Shown one piece after another: positions 7,928 through 17,415 of a DNA stretch of 64,000 bases. Position 1 is the first letter of the stretch. Each line of letters starts with the position of its first letter. This DNA is from Bog-473 sp963834405 (lineage in GTDB: Bacteria; Actinomycetota; Acidimicrobiia; Acidimicrobiales; RAAP-2). The notes below the pieces were generated by a model. That model made no database searches, was not told the origin of the DNA, and saw nothing but the letters and a program-made list of their open reading frames with translations. The stretch is from assembly GCA_963834405.1 (NCBI GenBank), contig CAWIBX010000005.1, positions 1,736,001-1,800,000 on the forward strand, given 5' to 3'. Position numbers and translations under genes: made by a program.

Positions 7928-10135
7928 TCAGGACTTGTAGTGGAAGGTCTCGATCGGCTGGCCGGTCAGAGCGCGTTGCATCGCCGGCCCGACCACCGGT
8001 GTCAGGAACGAGGCGTACTCCGCGGTGATGTGGTTGTCGTCCCGGTACACCAGGAGGTTGTCGACCATCACGGCACAGGTCGCCGGCGTGCAGAACCACG
8101 GCTGGGTGTCGACGTAGGTCCCGCCGTTGGTCGTGACAGCGGTGGTCTCGGCCTCGATCCCGCCCTGGTTGAGGCCGACGCCGACGGGGACCGTGCAGGC
8201 CGTGGCGTTGGTGAGGTTGCCCGACAGGCACCCCGGTACGTCGAAAGGCGGCTTGGGAACGGGGCCGAACACCATCACCTGCGCCCCGGTGGCGCGGATG
8301 GCCGCCACCTCCTGGCCCAGCCCGCTGAGCCACACCTGGCTGTAGGGCGTGAAGCCGTAGATGTCGGTGTAGTGGCGGGCCACGCCCAGAATGACGAGCG
8401 CAGGGTGCATGGACTGAATCTGGGCGAGCACGTCGGCCTGCCACTCGTCGCACTCGGTAAAGGTCCGGCCCAGTACCGGGCTGAAGATCGGGAGTGGGAA
8501 GGGCGGGCACGTCGCCTTGGTCCAGTTGATCAGCTTCCAGCCGTACTGCTGCGCAGCCTGCTCCACGGCCGGGAACCACATGGCGGCGTGCGAGTCGCCG
8601 AACAAGATCACGGTGGTGTTCGACGAGGTGTCCCCGAACGTGCAGGACCGCAGCGAGGTGTCGGTGTAGCTGTCCAGGCATCCGTCCACAAAGACGGGAG
8701 GCTCGTCCGCGTTCGCGTTCGGCAGGGAGGGCTTGAGGTTGGTCGGCACATCCTTGACCGGGAGCGTCCGCGACACCTGCTTGTTGATCGCCGCGGTTCC
8801 CTCGTCGAGCTGCGACAGGACGGGGTTGGTCGCGGGCGCCGGGGCGTCCTGGGCACGGGCGGTCGTCGCGCGCACGGCGGCGGCGGCCACGGGCGCTCGT
8901 CCCGTACCGGTCAGGCTGGGGAGCGAAAGGACCGACAGCACGCATGCGGCGACCGCCCCGATCGACAGCGCGGCGCCGAAGCTGAGGCTCCGTCGCGTGT
9001 TCGTCGTGAGCCAGCTCGACAGGCGTACCGGGCGTTCCAAAAGGACGAAGGTGGCGATCGCCACCAGGAAACTGAACGCCGCCACCCCCAGGTTCTGGCC
9101 CAGCGACAGGGCGTGCCCGAGAGCGGCCGGGACGAGGATGAGGAAGGGCCAGTGCCACAGGTACCACGAGTACGACACCCGGCCGGTCACCTGCATGGGC
9201 GCGGCGCGCAGGACGCGGGCCGGACCACGCGACCCGCCCGGCGCCGCGCCCGCCGCGATGATCGCAACAGTGCCCAACACCGGCACCAGGGCGGCCGTGC
9301 CCGGGAAGGGCGTCGTCGTGGAGAAGGAGAGGACGGACCACAACACCAGCCCGAGCCCGAGCCAGCCCAGGAGCGGCGCGCCCTTGAGCCGCGCGACGAC
9401 GGGCGCGCCGAGTGCGATGAGCCCGCCCACGGCCAGCTCCCAGGCGCGGGTCGGCAATGAGAAGAAGGCCCAGGGCTCGGACGCGTGCGTCAGCCAGATG
9501 GAGAAGGCGCAGGACGACACCGCGATGACGCCCAAGACCGCGGCTGCGGTGACGCGGGACGGCATGCCGCTCGGCGCGTCGGCGTACGCGGCGCGTGACG
9601 CTCGCCGCCGCCGCCAGACGAGCGACGCCGCCAGCAGCACTGCCGGCCAGAGCAGGTAGAACTGTTCCTCGACGCCGAGGGACCAGTACTGCTGGAACGG
9701 TGAGGGCGGGGCGGAGGCGGTGAGGTAGCTCGTCTGGAGCAGCGCGAAGCGGTAGTTGCCGACGTAGAGCGCGCAGGCCACCCCGTCCTTGAGCGTCGCC
9801 CGGGCGGCGAGCGGGGGAAGGATGGCCGCCGAGGCGATCGCCGTGGCCGCGAGGACGAAGAAGGAGGCGGGGAGGAGGCGCCGGATGCGGCGCGCGTAGA
9901 AGTTGCTGAAAGAAAGCTGGTGGCGTTCCTGGACCTCGCGCCAGAGGTGATCGGTGATCAGATAGCCCGAGATGACGAAGAAGACGTCGACGCCGACGTA
10001 GCCGCCCGGGACGGCGCCGACGTGGGCGTGGTAGAGGACGACCGCGAGGATCGCGACGGCGCGGAGCCCCTCTATGTCCTTGCGGAACCGCTGCCGTCGC
10101 CGGCGCTTCAGACCGCCGGCCTGCGGCGGCGTCAC
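7928..10135 (-). CDS. OafA/YrhL-type acyltransferase with C-terminal SGNH domain
   Basis: 735 aa. The N-terminal acyltransferase-3 domain (about residues 15-390) begins FRKDIEGLRAVAILAVVLYH, where the terminal His is the conserved catalytic one, followed by VFFVISGYLIT and about ten membrane helices. The C-terminal part has an SGNH esterase-like fold: VILFGDSHAAMW supplies the Ser and a late DDNHITAEY supplies the Asp/His pair. Such fusions O-acetylate cell-wall or exported glycans. The GTG at 10133-10135 is chosen because the frame upstream has no start codon close to the conserved domain and its composition looks non-coding. It is divergent from the gene at 10300. Confidence 0.9.
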   Translation of the reverse strand: MTPPQAGGLKRRRRQRFRKDIEGLRAVAILAVVLYHAHVGAVPGGYVGVDVFFVISGYLITDHLWREVQERHQLSFSNFYARRIRRLLPASFFVLAATAIASAAILPPLAARATLKDGVACALYVGNYRFALLQTSYLTASAPPSPFQQYWSLGVEEQFYLLWPAVLLAASLVWRRRRASRAAYADAPSGMPSRVTAAAVLGVIAVSSCAFSIWLTHASEPWAFFSLPTRAWELAVGGLIALGAPVVARLKGAPLLGWLGLGLVLWSVLSFSTTTPFPGTAALVPVLGTVAIIAAGAAPGGSRGPARVLRAAPMQVTGRVSYSWYLWHWPFLILVPAALGHALSLGQNLGVAAFSFLVAIATFVLLERPVRLSSWLTTNTRRSLSFGAALSIGAVAACVLSVLSLPSLTGTGRAPVAAAAVRATTARAQDAPAPATNPVLSQLDEGTAAINKQVSRTLPVKDVPTNLKPSLPNANADEPPVFVDGCLDSYTDTSLRSCTFGDTSSNTTVILFGDSHAAMWFPAVEQAAQQYGWKLINWTKATCPPFPLPIFSPVLGRTFTECDEWQADVLAQIQSMHPALVILGVARHYTDIYGFTPYSQVWLSGLGQEVAAIRATGAQVMVFGPVPKPPFDVPGCLSGNLTNATACTVPVGVGLNQGGIEAETTAVTTNGGTYVDTQPWFCTPATCAVMVDNLLVYRDDNHITAEYASFLTPVVGPAMQRALTGQPIETFHYKS

Positions 10136-10299
10136 CTGCTCACACCCGACCCCCGGAGTTCCCGTGGCAACGTAGCACCGGCCTCCGGCGCATCTGTGGA
10201 CGTCACAGCTGTGCGCAGGGACGACAGCGATCCGGCCCGGGGGAGACCAGACGCGGGGAATTGGGGTACAGACTGGGTGCCGCGCCGAAGGAGGTGGCC

Positions 10300-11646
10300 A
10301 TGCGGTTTCGCGACCGGGTCGAGGCCGGGCGACGCCTGGCCGAGACGGTCCGGCAGGCCGGCCTGGGGTTGAACACGGTGGTGCTCGGGTTGCCCCGCGG
10401 GGGCGTGCCGGTCGCATTCGAGGTGGCCGACGCGCTCGGCGCGCCGCTCGATGTCATCGTCGTGCGCAAGCTCGGTGTCCCCTTCCAGCCCGAGCTCGCC
10501 ATGGGGGCCATCGGTGAGGGCGGGGTCCGGGTCGAGAACCCCGATGTCTTGCGGGCGGCGGCCCTGACCCAACTCGATCTCGAGGCGGTGGAACAGCGGG
10601 AGCGGGTCGAGCTGGAGCGGCGCGCCCACGAATACCGCGGCGGCCGGCCGCGCCTCGACCTGACCGGGCGCTGCGCCGTCGTCGTCGACGACGGCATCGC
10701 CACCGGTTCCACGGCGCGTGCGGCCTGCCGGGTGGTGCGGGCCCTCGGTGCGCGACGGGTCGTCGTGGCCGCGCCGGTGGCCTCACGGCTCGCGCTGGTG
10801 GAGCTCGCCGCCGTGGCGGACGACGTGCTGTGCGTCGAGTCGCCCGAGCCCTTCTATGCGGTCGGGGAGTGGTACCGCGACTTCTCGCAGACCTCGGACG
10901 ACGAGGTCGTGGAGCTTCTGCGCCGTGCGGGCCGCTCCCGGGAACGGGCCGTCCCGCTCGCGGGCGGCCCGGCGCCGGCACGGGACGAGGAGGCACTCAT
11001 CCCGTCCGGACCCGTCGGGTTGCCCGCGCAGATATGCATTCCCCGGGACGCGCGCGGTGTGGTGGCTTTCGCACACGGCAGCGGGAGCGGCCGTCACAGC
11101 CCCCGCAACCGCATGGTGGCGAAGGTGCTGTGCGAAGGCGGTCTGGCCACCGTCCTGGTGGACCTGCTCACGCCGGAGGAAGAACGTGACCGGGCCAAGG
11201 TCTTCGACATCCGCCTCCTCGCCGACCGGCTGGGTGACGTCGGCCGCTGGCTGCAGGCCCGGCCCGACCTGGCGGACGTGCCCCTCGGCTACTTCGGCGC
11301 CAGCACTGGCGCGGCGGCCGCGTTGTGGGCGGCGGCGCAGTCCGGCTCCGACGTCGGGGCGCTGGTCCTGCGAGGCGGGAGACCCGACCTGGCCGGACCG
11401 TTGCTCTCCGCGGTGACCGCACCGACGCTCCTTGTGGTCGGGGGATGCGACGAGCCCGTGCTCGCCTTGAACCGGCAGGCCCAAGCCGAGCTCACCTGCC
11501 CGAATCGCCTCGTCGTGGTCCCCGGCGCGACCCACCTCTTCGAAGAGCCGGGTGCGCTCGAGTCCGTCGCCGCCCATGCCCGTGGGTGGTTCGCCGAGTG
11601 GCTCGTCTCCCGTCCCAGGACGGCCGGTGCTGACCGGACAGCCTGA
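10300..11646 (+). CDS. Phosphoribosyltransferase fused to dienelactone-hydrolase-like domain
   Basis: 448 aa. ATG at 10300 has a strong AAGGAGGT seven nt upstream. Residues 1-210 form a type I phosphoribosyltransferase with the PRPP loop CAVVVDDGIATGSTARAA. Residues about 225-440 form an alpha/beta hydrolase: VVAFAHGSGSGRHSPRN near the oxyanion region, nucleophile Ser in YFGASTGAAAALWA, Asp in VVGGCDEPVLAL and His in PGATHLFEEPG. Both active sites look intact. This two-domain protein is known in bacterial genomes but its physiological reaction is not established as far as I know. It overlaps the MFS gene downstream by 20 nt, so the two are translated together. Confidence 0.88.
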   Translation: MRFRDRVEAGRRLAETVRQAGLGLNTVVLGLPRGGVPVAFEVADALGAPLDVIVVRKLGVPFQPELAMGAIGEGGVRVENPDVLRAAALTQLDLEAVEQRERVELERRAHEYRGGRPRLDLTGRCAVVVDDGIATGSTARAACRVVRALGARRVVVAAPVASRLALVELAAVADDVLCVESPEPFYAVGEWYRDFSQTSDDEVVELLRRAGRSRERAVPLAGGPAPARDEEALIPSGPVGLPAQICIPRDARGVVAFAHGSGSGRHSPRNRMVAKVLCEGGLATVLVDLLTPEEERDRAKVFDIRLLADRLGDVGRWLQARPDLADVPLGYFGASTGAAAALWAAAQSGSDVGALVLRGGRPDLAGPLLSAVTAPTLLVVGGCDEPVLALNRQAQAELTCPNRLVVVPGATHLFEEPGALESVAAHARGWFAEWLVSRPRTAGADRTA

Positions 11647-12940
11647 GCCCGCCGCGGGCGCGGCCCGCCGCGAGGAGCTCCGCCTGCACCGCTGGTCGGA
11701 CCCGGCGATCATCGCCATTGCGATCACGGCGCTGGCTTCGGGCTTCGGGCAGTTCGGTGTCGTGGCCGCGCTGGGGGACGTCTCCACCCAGCTGGGGCAC
11801 GTCACGCACGGCGCGTCCATCGCGGACAAGGTCGGGCTCTCGGGCACCCAGTTGGGGGTCGGGCTCGCCATCATCCGCCTGGCCTCCCTCGGCAGCCTGC
11901 CGTTCGTCGGCATGGCCGACCGCCTCGGCCGGCGGCGGGTGCTCCTGGCGGTCACGATCTGCGGCCTCGGACTCACCGCCGTCTCCGCGTCCAGCCCGGG
12001 CTACTGGTGGTTCGTGGTCATCTTCGCTCTCGGACGGCCCCTGCTCAGTGCGACCAACGCCCTGGCCGAGGTCATGGGCGCCGAGGAGACGGCGTCTCGC
12101 GACCGGGCGGCGGCGGTGGCGTTCGTGGCGGCGGGCTATGCGGCGGGCGCGGGCATATCGGCCATCGTGCACAGCCTGGCGTCGGGGACGCTCGGGTTTC
12201 GGGGTATCTGCGCAATGGCCCTCGTGCCGCTCGTCGTCGTATACGCGATCCGCGGGAGGATCGAAGAGCCGAGCCGGTTCATGGTCGCCGAGGCGCAGGC
12301 CGATCGTCCGACGCCCGTCCTCGGCGCGGTGGGGCCGCGCTTCCGGCGGCGGGTGATCGAGCTGTCGCTCATCGCCTTCGCCATCTCCATCGTCACCGGG
12401 CCGGCCAACAGCTTCGTCTTCCTGTACGCGCAGGACGTGGTCCACCTGCCCGGGTACTGGACCGCGGTGATGGTGGTCATCGCCGGAGCGGCCGGCCTCT
12501 TCGGGCTCCTGGGGGGCCGTTGGATGGCCGACGAGTGGGGCCGCCGCCCCGCCTGCACGGTCGCGCTGGTCGGAGCCTGTCTGAGTGCGACCCTCGCCTA
12601 CAGCGGTTCACGACCGGCGCTGATCGTGGGTTACTCGTGTGGCGTCTTGAGCGGTGGGCTGCTCGCGCCCGCCGTGGGTTCCCTCCTGACCGAGCTGTTC
12701 CCAACCTCTGTGCGCGCCTCGGTGACCGGTTGGTGGGTGACCTCGGGTGTCCTGGGTGCGGTCGTCGGACTGGTCGTCTTCGGCGCCGTCGCCGACGTCG
12801 GCAACCGTTTCGCGCTGGCCGCGGCGATCACCTTCCTCCCGATGACCCTGGCGGCCGGTCTCTTCTGGCTCGTCCCCGAGACCAGGGGCAAGGAGCCCGA
12901 GATGCTCTGGCCCGACACCGGGTCGGGTGGCGCAACCTGA
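11627..12940 (+). CDS. MFS transporter
   Basis: 437 aa with about 12 hydrophobic segments. The loop between helices 2 and 3 carries the MFS motif as GMADRLGRRRVLLA, and a second copy, GRWMADEWGRRPACTVAL, lies after helix 8. The late PETRGKEPE is the sugar/metabolite-transporter PETKG-type motif. GTG at 11627 is chosen for an AGGA six nt upstream; it overlaps the end of the phosphoribosyltransferase fusion by 20 nt. Substrate unknown; an acid or drug exporter or importer cannot be distinguished. Coupled translation suggests a shared function with the fusion enzyme. Confidence 0.88.
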   Translation: MLTGQPEPAAGAARREELRLHRWSDPAIIAIAITALASGFGQFGVVAALGDVSTQLGHVTHGASIADKVGLSGTQLGVGLAIIRLASLGSLPFVGMADRLGRRRVLLAVTICGLGLTAVSASSPGYWWFVVIFALGRPLLSATNALAEVMGAEETASRDRAAAVAFVAAGYAAGAGISAIVHSLASGTLGFRGICAMALVPLVVVYAIRGRIEEPSRFMVAEAQADRPTPVLGAVGPRFRRRVIELSLIAFAISIVTGPANSFVFLYAQDVVHLPGYWTAVMVVIAGAAGLFGLLGGRWMADEWGRRPACTVALVGACLSATLAYSGSRPALIVGYSCGVLSGGLLAPAVGSLLTELFPTSVRASVTGWWVTSGVLGAVVGLVVFGAVADVGNRFALAAAITFLPMTLAAGLFWLVPETRGKEPEMLWPDTGSGGAT

Positions 12941-12946
12941 CGTCGT

Positions 12947-13663
12947 CTACCCGTACGTGAAGGTGATGCTGTTGGAGGTTCCGGCCGATGTCGTGATCGT
13001 CACGGGCACCGTTCCCGACGAGGGCGACCCCGACGGGACCGTCACGGTGCACGTGGTCTGGGAGGGGCAGCTGGTCGGCGCGACCTGGCCGCCGAAGGTC
13101 GCCACGATCTGGCCGTCGCTGCTCAAGAAGTTGGACCCGGCCACCGCAATGGTCTGACCGCTGGACCCGCTCGACGGGCTCAACGACGCAATGACCGGGG
13201 CGCCGCCCGGCGTGCCGAGCGAGGGAAGGGTGGAGGTGGTGGAGTTCTGCGGCGCCACCGGGGCGTTCGACGGCTGCGCCGAGGGCGCCGGAGCCGTCCC
13301 GTTCGCGGCGTGCGTCGTCGTGTGCGTGTGCGTCTGCGTCGTCGACGCGACGGGCGCCGGGCTCGAGCCGCTCAGCGACAGGCCCAGCGCGATCGCCGCG
13401 ACGACGACCAGGAGCGCCGCGGCGCCCACCGCCACAGCCAGCCAGCGTTCGGGGGACATGGTCGAGGTCGGGCGCCGTTCGGGTCCGTCACCGGCGTCCG
13501 TCCACGCGGGTCGAGACCCGAATGCAGGGGCGTCTCGAGGGTCCGGGTGTTGGCCCGGGCCGGAAGCACGGGCGCGGCGGGACGCCGTCTCCATCGCACC
13601 CAACGCCTTCGTGCCTGGCGACACGAGGCGTACGTCGCCGGTCTTCTCATCAGGGCCGCTCAT
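12947..13663 (-). CDS. Membrane-anchored protein with IPT/TIG domain
   Basis: 238 aa. A disordered cytoplasmic N-terminus of about 70 residues is followed by one transmembrane helix (LAVAVGAAALLVVVAAIALG), a Thr/Pro/His-rich linker, and a C-terminal IPT/TIG immunoglobulin-like domain (PVIASLSPSSGSSGQTIAVA through SNSITFTYG). IPT domains occur in surface and receptor proteins and bind proteins or glycans. The topology suggests an outside-facing adhesin or sensor. Start at ATG 13661-13663 rather than 13741, because the residues before it are Arg-rich and non-conserved. The stop is 6 nt from the convergent MFS stop. Confidence 0.78.
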   Translation of the reverse strand: MSGPDEKTGDVRLVSPGTKALGAMETASRRARASGPGQHPDPRDAPAFGSRPAWTDAGDGPERRPTSTMSPERWLAVAVGAAALLVVVAAIALGLSLSGSSPAPVASTTQTHTHTTTHAANGTAPAPSAQPSNAPVAPQNSTTSTLPSLGTPGGAPVIASLSPSSGSSGQTIAVAGSNFLSSDGQIVATFGGQVAPTSCPSQTTCTVTVPSGSPSSGTVPVTITTSAGTSNSITFTYG

Positions 13664-13795
13664 TCGCGCATGCCTTTCGCCCCGCCTCCGGCGGTTCTCT
13701 TCCCCGTACACGGGCATTCCTATGCGTCGAACGCCAAACACGCCGCTGAGGTGGTCCGTGGCGCCGTCCGCGGAATTCGTGCGACCCTGAAACCC

Positions 13796-14872
13796 ATGAC
13801 GACCTGCAAGATCGTGGTGTGCGAGGGCGACGAGACGGGTCAGGAGCTGCTCGAAGAGGCACTCCGGGTGTTCGATCCCGCCGTCGTCGGCGTCCGGCTG
13901 GAACTCGTCCGCTTCGATCTGTCTCTCGACAACCGGCGTGGCACACGGAACGCGGTGGTGCGCGAGGCGGCAGCCGCTATGCGGGAGACGGGTCTCGGGC
14001 TGAAGGCAGCCACGATCACGCCCGAGACCACCGGCGACGTCGGGAGCCCGAACCGCATCCTGCGGGAGGGCATCGGGGGTTCGGTCATTGTGCGCACGGG
14101 ACGTCGGATCCCTGGTATCCCGCCCCTGGCCCCCGTCGTCTACTCGATCGTCGTGGTGCGCATGGCCGTCGGGGACGCGTACGGCGCCGAGGAGGGACGG
14201 ACGGGCGAAGCCGGCGCGCCCACCGAAGCCGCGTGGCGCACCGAGCGCATTCAGCGGTCCGTGTGCCGTGCGGTCGCCGAATACTCCTTCCGCACCGCGC
14301 GCGACATGGGTGCAATCGTCTATGGCGGCCCGAAGTGGACGGTGTCAACCGTGTACGAAGGGATGCTGAAGGAGGAGATGGACGCCGCCGCGGCGCGTCA
14401 CCCGGACGTGCCGTACCGCCCGACCTTGATCGACGCGGCGTATGCCGGCCTTCTGACCGAGGCGAGTCGGCACGCGCTCGTCGTGCCCGCACTCAACCGG
14501 GACGGCGACTGCCTCTCCGACCTCGTGCTGGCGATGTTCGGCTCCATTGCCGGAGCCGAGTCGGTGCTGCTAGCCCTGGCGGACGATCTGCGCCCGGAGG
14601 TGGCAATGGCGGAGGCACCGCACGGGACGGCGCCGACGTTGGCGGGCAAGAACGTCGCCAACCCCATGGCCATGTTGCTCGCCTGCGCCGCCGTCCTCGA
14701 CCATGCGGCCGCTCGCGACCCGGCTCTGGGGGACGTGGCCCGTGCCATCAGGGAGGCGACCCTGGGGACGGCCGCCGACGGCATCCGTACGTTCGACCTC
14801 GGCGGCGACGCCACGACGTCCGACGTCGTCGACGAGGTCGTCCGCCGGGTGGCCGCGTCCCTGGGGCGTTAG
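13796..14872 (+). CDS. Divergent isocitrate/isopropylmalate dehydrogenase family protein
   Basis: 358 aa, the normal length for this beta-decarboxylating dehydrogenase family. The metal/cofactor half is typical: NRDGDCLSDLVLAMFGSIAG supplies the Mg-binding aspartates, EAPHGTAPTLAGKNVANPMA is the NAD(P)-binding loop, and GGPKWTVSTVYEGML holds the conserved Lys. The substrate half departs from the family: where ICDH and IPMDH have R-E-N-T-E-G-x-Y, this protein reads VVVRMAVGDAYGAEEG, so the acid-binding residues differ. It may act on another 3-substituted malate-like acid, or not be a dehydrogenase of this kind. Divergent from the IPT protein; 9 nt from the convergent LigD gene. Confidence 0.85.
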   Translation: MTTCKIVVCEGDETGQELLEEALRVFDPAVVGVRLELVRFDLSLDNRRGTRNAVVREAAAAMRETGLGLKAATITPETTGDVGSPNRILREGIGGSVIVRTGRRIPGIPPLAPVVYSIVVVRMAVGDAYGAEEGRTGEAGAPTEAAWRTERIQRSVCRAVAEYSFRTARDMGAIVYGGPKWTVSTVYEGMLKEEMDAAAARHPDVPYRPTLIDAAYAGLLTEASRHALVVPALNRDGDCLSDLVLAMFGSIAGAESVLLALADDLRPEVAMAEAPHGTAPTLAGKNVANPMAMLLACAAVLDHAAARDPALGDVARAIREATLGTAADGIRTFDLGGDATTSDVVDEVVRRVAASLGR

Positions 14873-14881
14873 CCGCTGGCG

Positions 14882-17347
14882 TTACGTTCGGTCCAGCCCG
14901 GCGAAGAGGTCCCCGTGCTTCTCCACCCGGGCCAGCACGGCTTCGGTGTCGAAGCGCAGCAGACCCGGGTCGCCTTTCTGGGCGCACGTCTCCACCTCGG
15001 ACAATGTCACCGGGGTGGACACGCTGGGAAACGGCGCGGCCCGGACCGAATAGACGCCGACCGTGGTCTTGGCGGGGTGGTTCTGGCTCCAGTCGATGAG
15101 CACGTGGCCGCGGCGGAGGTCCTTGCGCATGGTGGACACGACGAGGTCCTGGTGCTCCGACTCGAGTTGACGCGCCAGGCCGTGTGCCTCCTCGCGGACG
15201 GAATCCCAGCTGGTGCGCGGTCCCACCGGATAGTAGAGCTGCAGACCCTTCATCCCGCTGGTCTTGGCGTAGGCGTCGCCCCGGCCCGAACCCGAGAGCG
15301 CGTCGACTATGAGGAGCGCCACCTCGCAGCAGTGGACGATGGAGGTCCCCTCGCCGGGGTCGAGATCGAAGACCATGAGGTCTGGGTCCGCGGGCAGCCG
15401 CCGCCGCCGGCCCGCCCTCCACAGCGGGACGTGGAACTCGATCGTCCCCAGGTTGGCCGCCCAGACGAGGCTGGGCAGGTCGCTGACGACTGCGTAGGTG
15501 ATCTCGCCCTGCCGCTCGGAGGGGACGGTGGCCGTTTTCACCCAGCGCGGCGCGTGCGAGGGTACGTGCTTCTCGAAGAAGAACTTTCCGTCCACGCCAT
15601 CGGGGTACCGCTTCATGGTGAGGGGGCGGTCCGCGACGTGGGGGAGCATGGCCGGAGCGATACGGGCGTAGTAGTCGATGAGTTGCCCCTTGGTGAACCC
15701 GGTGTCGGGGAACAGGACCTTGTCCAGGTTGGTCACCGGGACTTCGTGGTCCTCGACGCGCACGCGGGTGGGCCGGCTCCCCGTGGACGACGCCGCACGC
15801 CGGCGTGAGGATGCGGGCCTGGATTCGCCTCGGCCACTGTTCGCGTTCGTCACGCTGTCGTCCACCTCGCTCTCGCGGGACACCTCGTCCACAGCCTTGT
15901 CGCTGCGCAAACGCGTCCACCTCGGATGGCGAAGCCGCCCCGCCGGCGTCCACTCCCCGTAGGCCACCTCGCCGACGAGCTCCGGCCGCACGTAGTGGGC
16001 CACCTTGGCGTCCGCGGCCGGGACGGCGTCGACGAAGGGGCTCGAGCGGACCGCCAGCGGGGAGAGCGCGACCAGAAGTTCCCGGCGGCTCCGCTCGTCG
16101 AAGCCCGTACCGACCTTGCCGGCGAAGTGGAGACCGTCGGGACCCGGGATGCCCATGAGCAGCGCACCCAGGCTCGACCCGCGTTCGCCCTTGCCTTCGG
16201 TCCAGCCACCGATGACGACGTCTTGGGTCCGCACCGTCTTGACCTTCACCCAGTCGGCGACGCGGCGGCCGGGACGGTAGACGGAGTCCCTCCGCTTGGC
16301 CACGACGCCCTCGAGGCCGTTGGCGACCGTGGCCTGGAGCACGTCGGGCCCCGAGGCGTCGCGGAAAGACTCGGCCGTGATGAAGTGTTTCCCCGCCAGA
16401 TGCAGGGCCTCCAGCCGGGCGCGCCGTTCGTCGTAGGGGGCATCCATGAGGGATCGGCCGTCGGCGTAGAGCACATCGAAGGCGACGTACGTGATCGGGT
16501 CCGTGTTGGCGCGGCGGCGTGCCTCCCTCGGATTTCCGATATGGAGCCGGTTCTGCAGGCGGGCGAAGCTGGGGCGACCGTCCTCTCCGAGCGCGACGAC
16601 CTCGCCGTCGAGCACGATCGGAGACATCCCGAGGAACTCACCCAGCGCCGCCAGCTCTGGGAACGTCGCCGTCACATCCCGGTCGTTCCGGCTGCGCACG
16701 GTCACGCGTCCGCCATCGGAGTAGACGATCGCCCGCGCCCCATCCCACTTCACCTCATAGGCCCACCCCACGTCGTTCTTGGGAAGGTCTCCTTGCACCG
16801 CCAGCATCGGCTTGATGGACGTCGGCAACGGGTCCGTCCGGACGGAATCGCCATGGCGGTGAATCATCCAGTTGCGACCGTCGGTCTGGAACAGAACGAA
16901 GCTCCCGTTCGCCCGGGTGCCGTGCAGGACGATCTTCACTTCACGATCGGACCACTTCTCGCTCTCGTAGCGACCATGGTCCCAAACGGTCATGGTGCCC
17001 GCCCCGTACTCGCCCTTGGGGATCTCACCCTCGAAGGAGACGTACTCCATGGGGTGATCCTCCGTGTGGACAGCAAGATGGTTCCGCTCCGGCGTCTCGG
17101 GGAGCCCCTTCGGCAACGCCCACGACGCCAGGACGCCATCGTGCTCGAGCCGGAGATCCCAATGGAGGCTGCGTGCGTGGTGTTCCTGGATCACGAACCG
17201 CGGTGCAGCGGTTCGGCGTGACCGGGAGCGACGACCCATCGGCTCGGGTGTCTTGGCCGCGTCCCGCTTGGCGCGGTAGTCGCCGAGTGGGTCCTTCCTG
17301 TTCGGGCTGGCGCTCTTCTTCGGGGTGCGGCTGGGCGTGCGGGCCAC
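14882..17347 (-). CDS. ligD: ATP-dependent DNA ligase LigD (phosphoesterase-ligase-polymerase)
   Basis: 821 aa, the three-domain repair enzyme of bacterial non-homologous end joining. Order is phosphoesterase (residues about 35-165; FVIQEHHARSLHWDLRLEHD), ligase (about 175-490; nucleotidyl Lys in YEVKWDGARA, then LDGEVVAL, EGVVAKRRDS and WVKVK), and polymerase/primase (about 525-815; catalytic FDLDPGEG, SGMKGLQLY, VLIDWSQN). Mycobacterial LigD instead starts with the polymerase. The usual KGLH of the polymerase reads KGLQ here. The start is a GTG with AAGAG upstream. Ku, its normal partner, is not in this window. Confidence 0.95.
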   Translation of the reverse strand: MARTPSRTPKKSASPNRKDPLGDYRAKRDAAKTPEPMGRRSRSRRTAAPRFVIQEHHARSLHWDLRLEHDGVLASWALPKGLPETPERNHLAVHTEDHPMEYVSFEGEIPKGEYGAGTMTVWDHGRYESEKWSDREVKIVLHGTRANGSFVLFQTDGRNWMIHRHGDSVRTDPLPTSIKPMLAVQGDLPKNDVGWAYEVKWDGARAIVYSDGGRVTVRSRNDRDVTATFPELAALGEFLGMSPIVLDGEVVALGEDGRPSFARLQNRLHIGNPREARRRANTDPITYVAFDVLYADGRSLMDAPYDERRARLEALHLAGKHFITAESFRDASGPDVLQATVANGLEGVVAKRRDSVYRPGRRVADWVKVKTVRTQDVVIGGWTEGKGERGSSLGALLMGIPGPDGLHFAGKVGTGFDERSRRELLVALSPLAVRSSPFVDAVPAADAKVAHYVRPELVGEVAYGEWTPAGRLRHPRWTRLRSDKAVDEVSRESEVDDSVTNANSGRGESRPASSRRRAASSTGSRPTRVRVEDHEVPVTNLDKVLFPDTGFTKGQLIDYYARIAPAMLPHVADRPLTMKRYPDGVDGKFFFEKHVPSHAPRWVKTATVPSERQGEITYAVVSDLPSLVWAANLGTIEFHVPLWRAGRRRRLPADPDLMVFDLDPGEGTSIVHCCEVALLIVDALSGSGRGDAYAKTSGMKGLQLYYPVGPRTSWDSVREEAHGLARQLESEHQDLVVSTMRKDLRRGHVLIDWSQNHPAKTTVGVYSVRAAPFPSVSTPVTLSEVETCAQKGDPGLLRFDTEAVLARVEKHGDLFAGLDRT

Positions 17348-17415
17348 GTCACACTCTTGCGCACCCGGGCTAGGTTGGGCGCATCCGGGTTGGTGCAGGG
17401 CAGTAGGGGGTCAGT

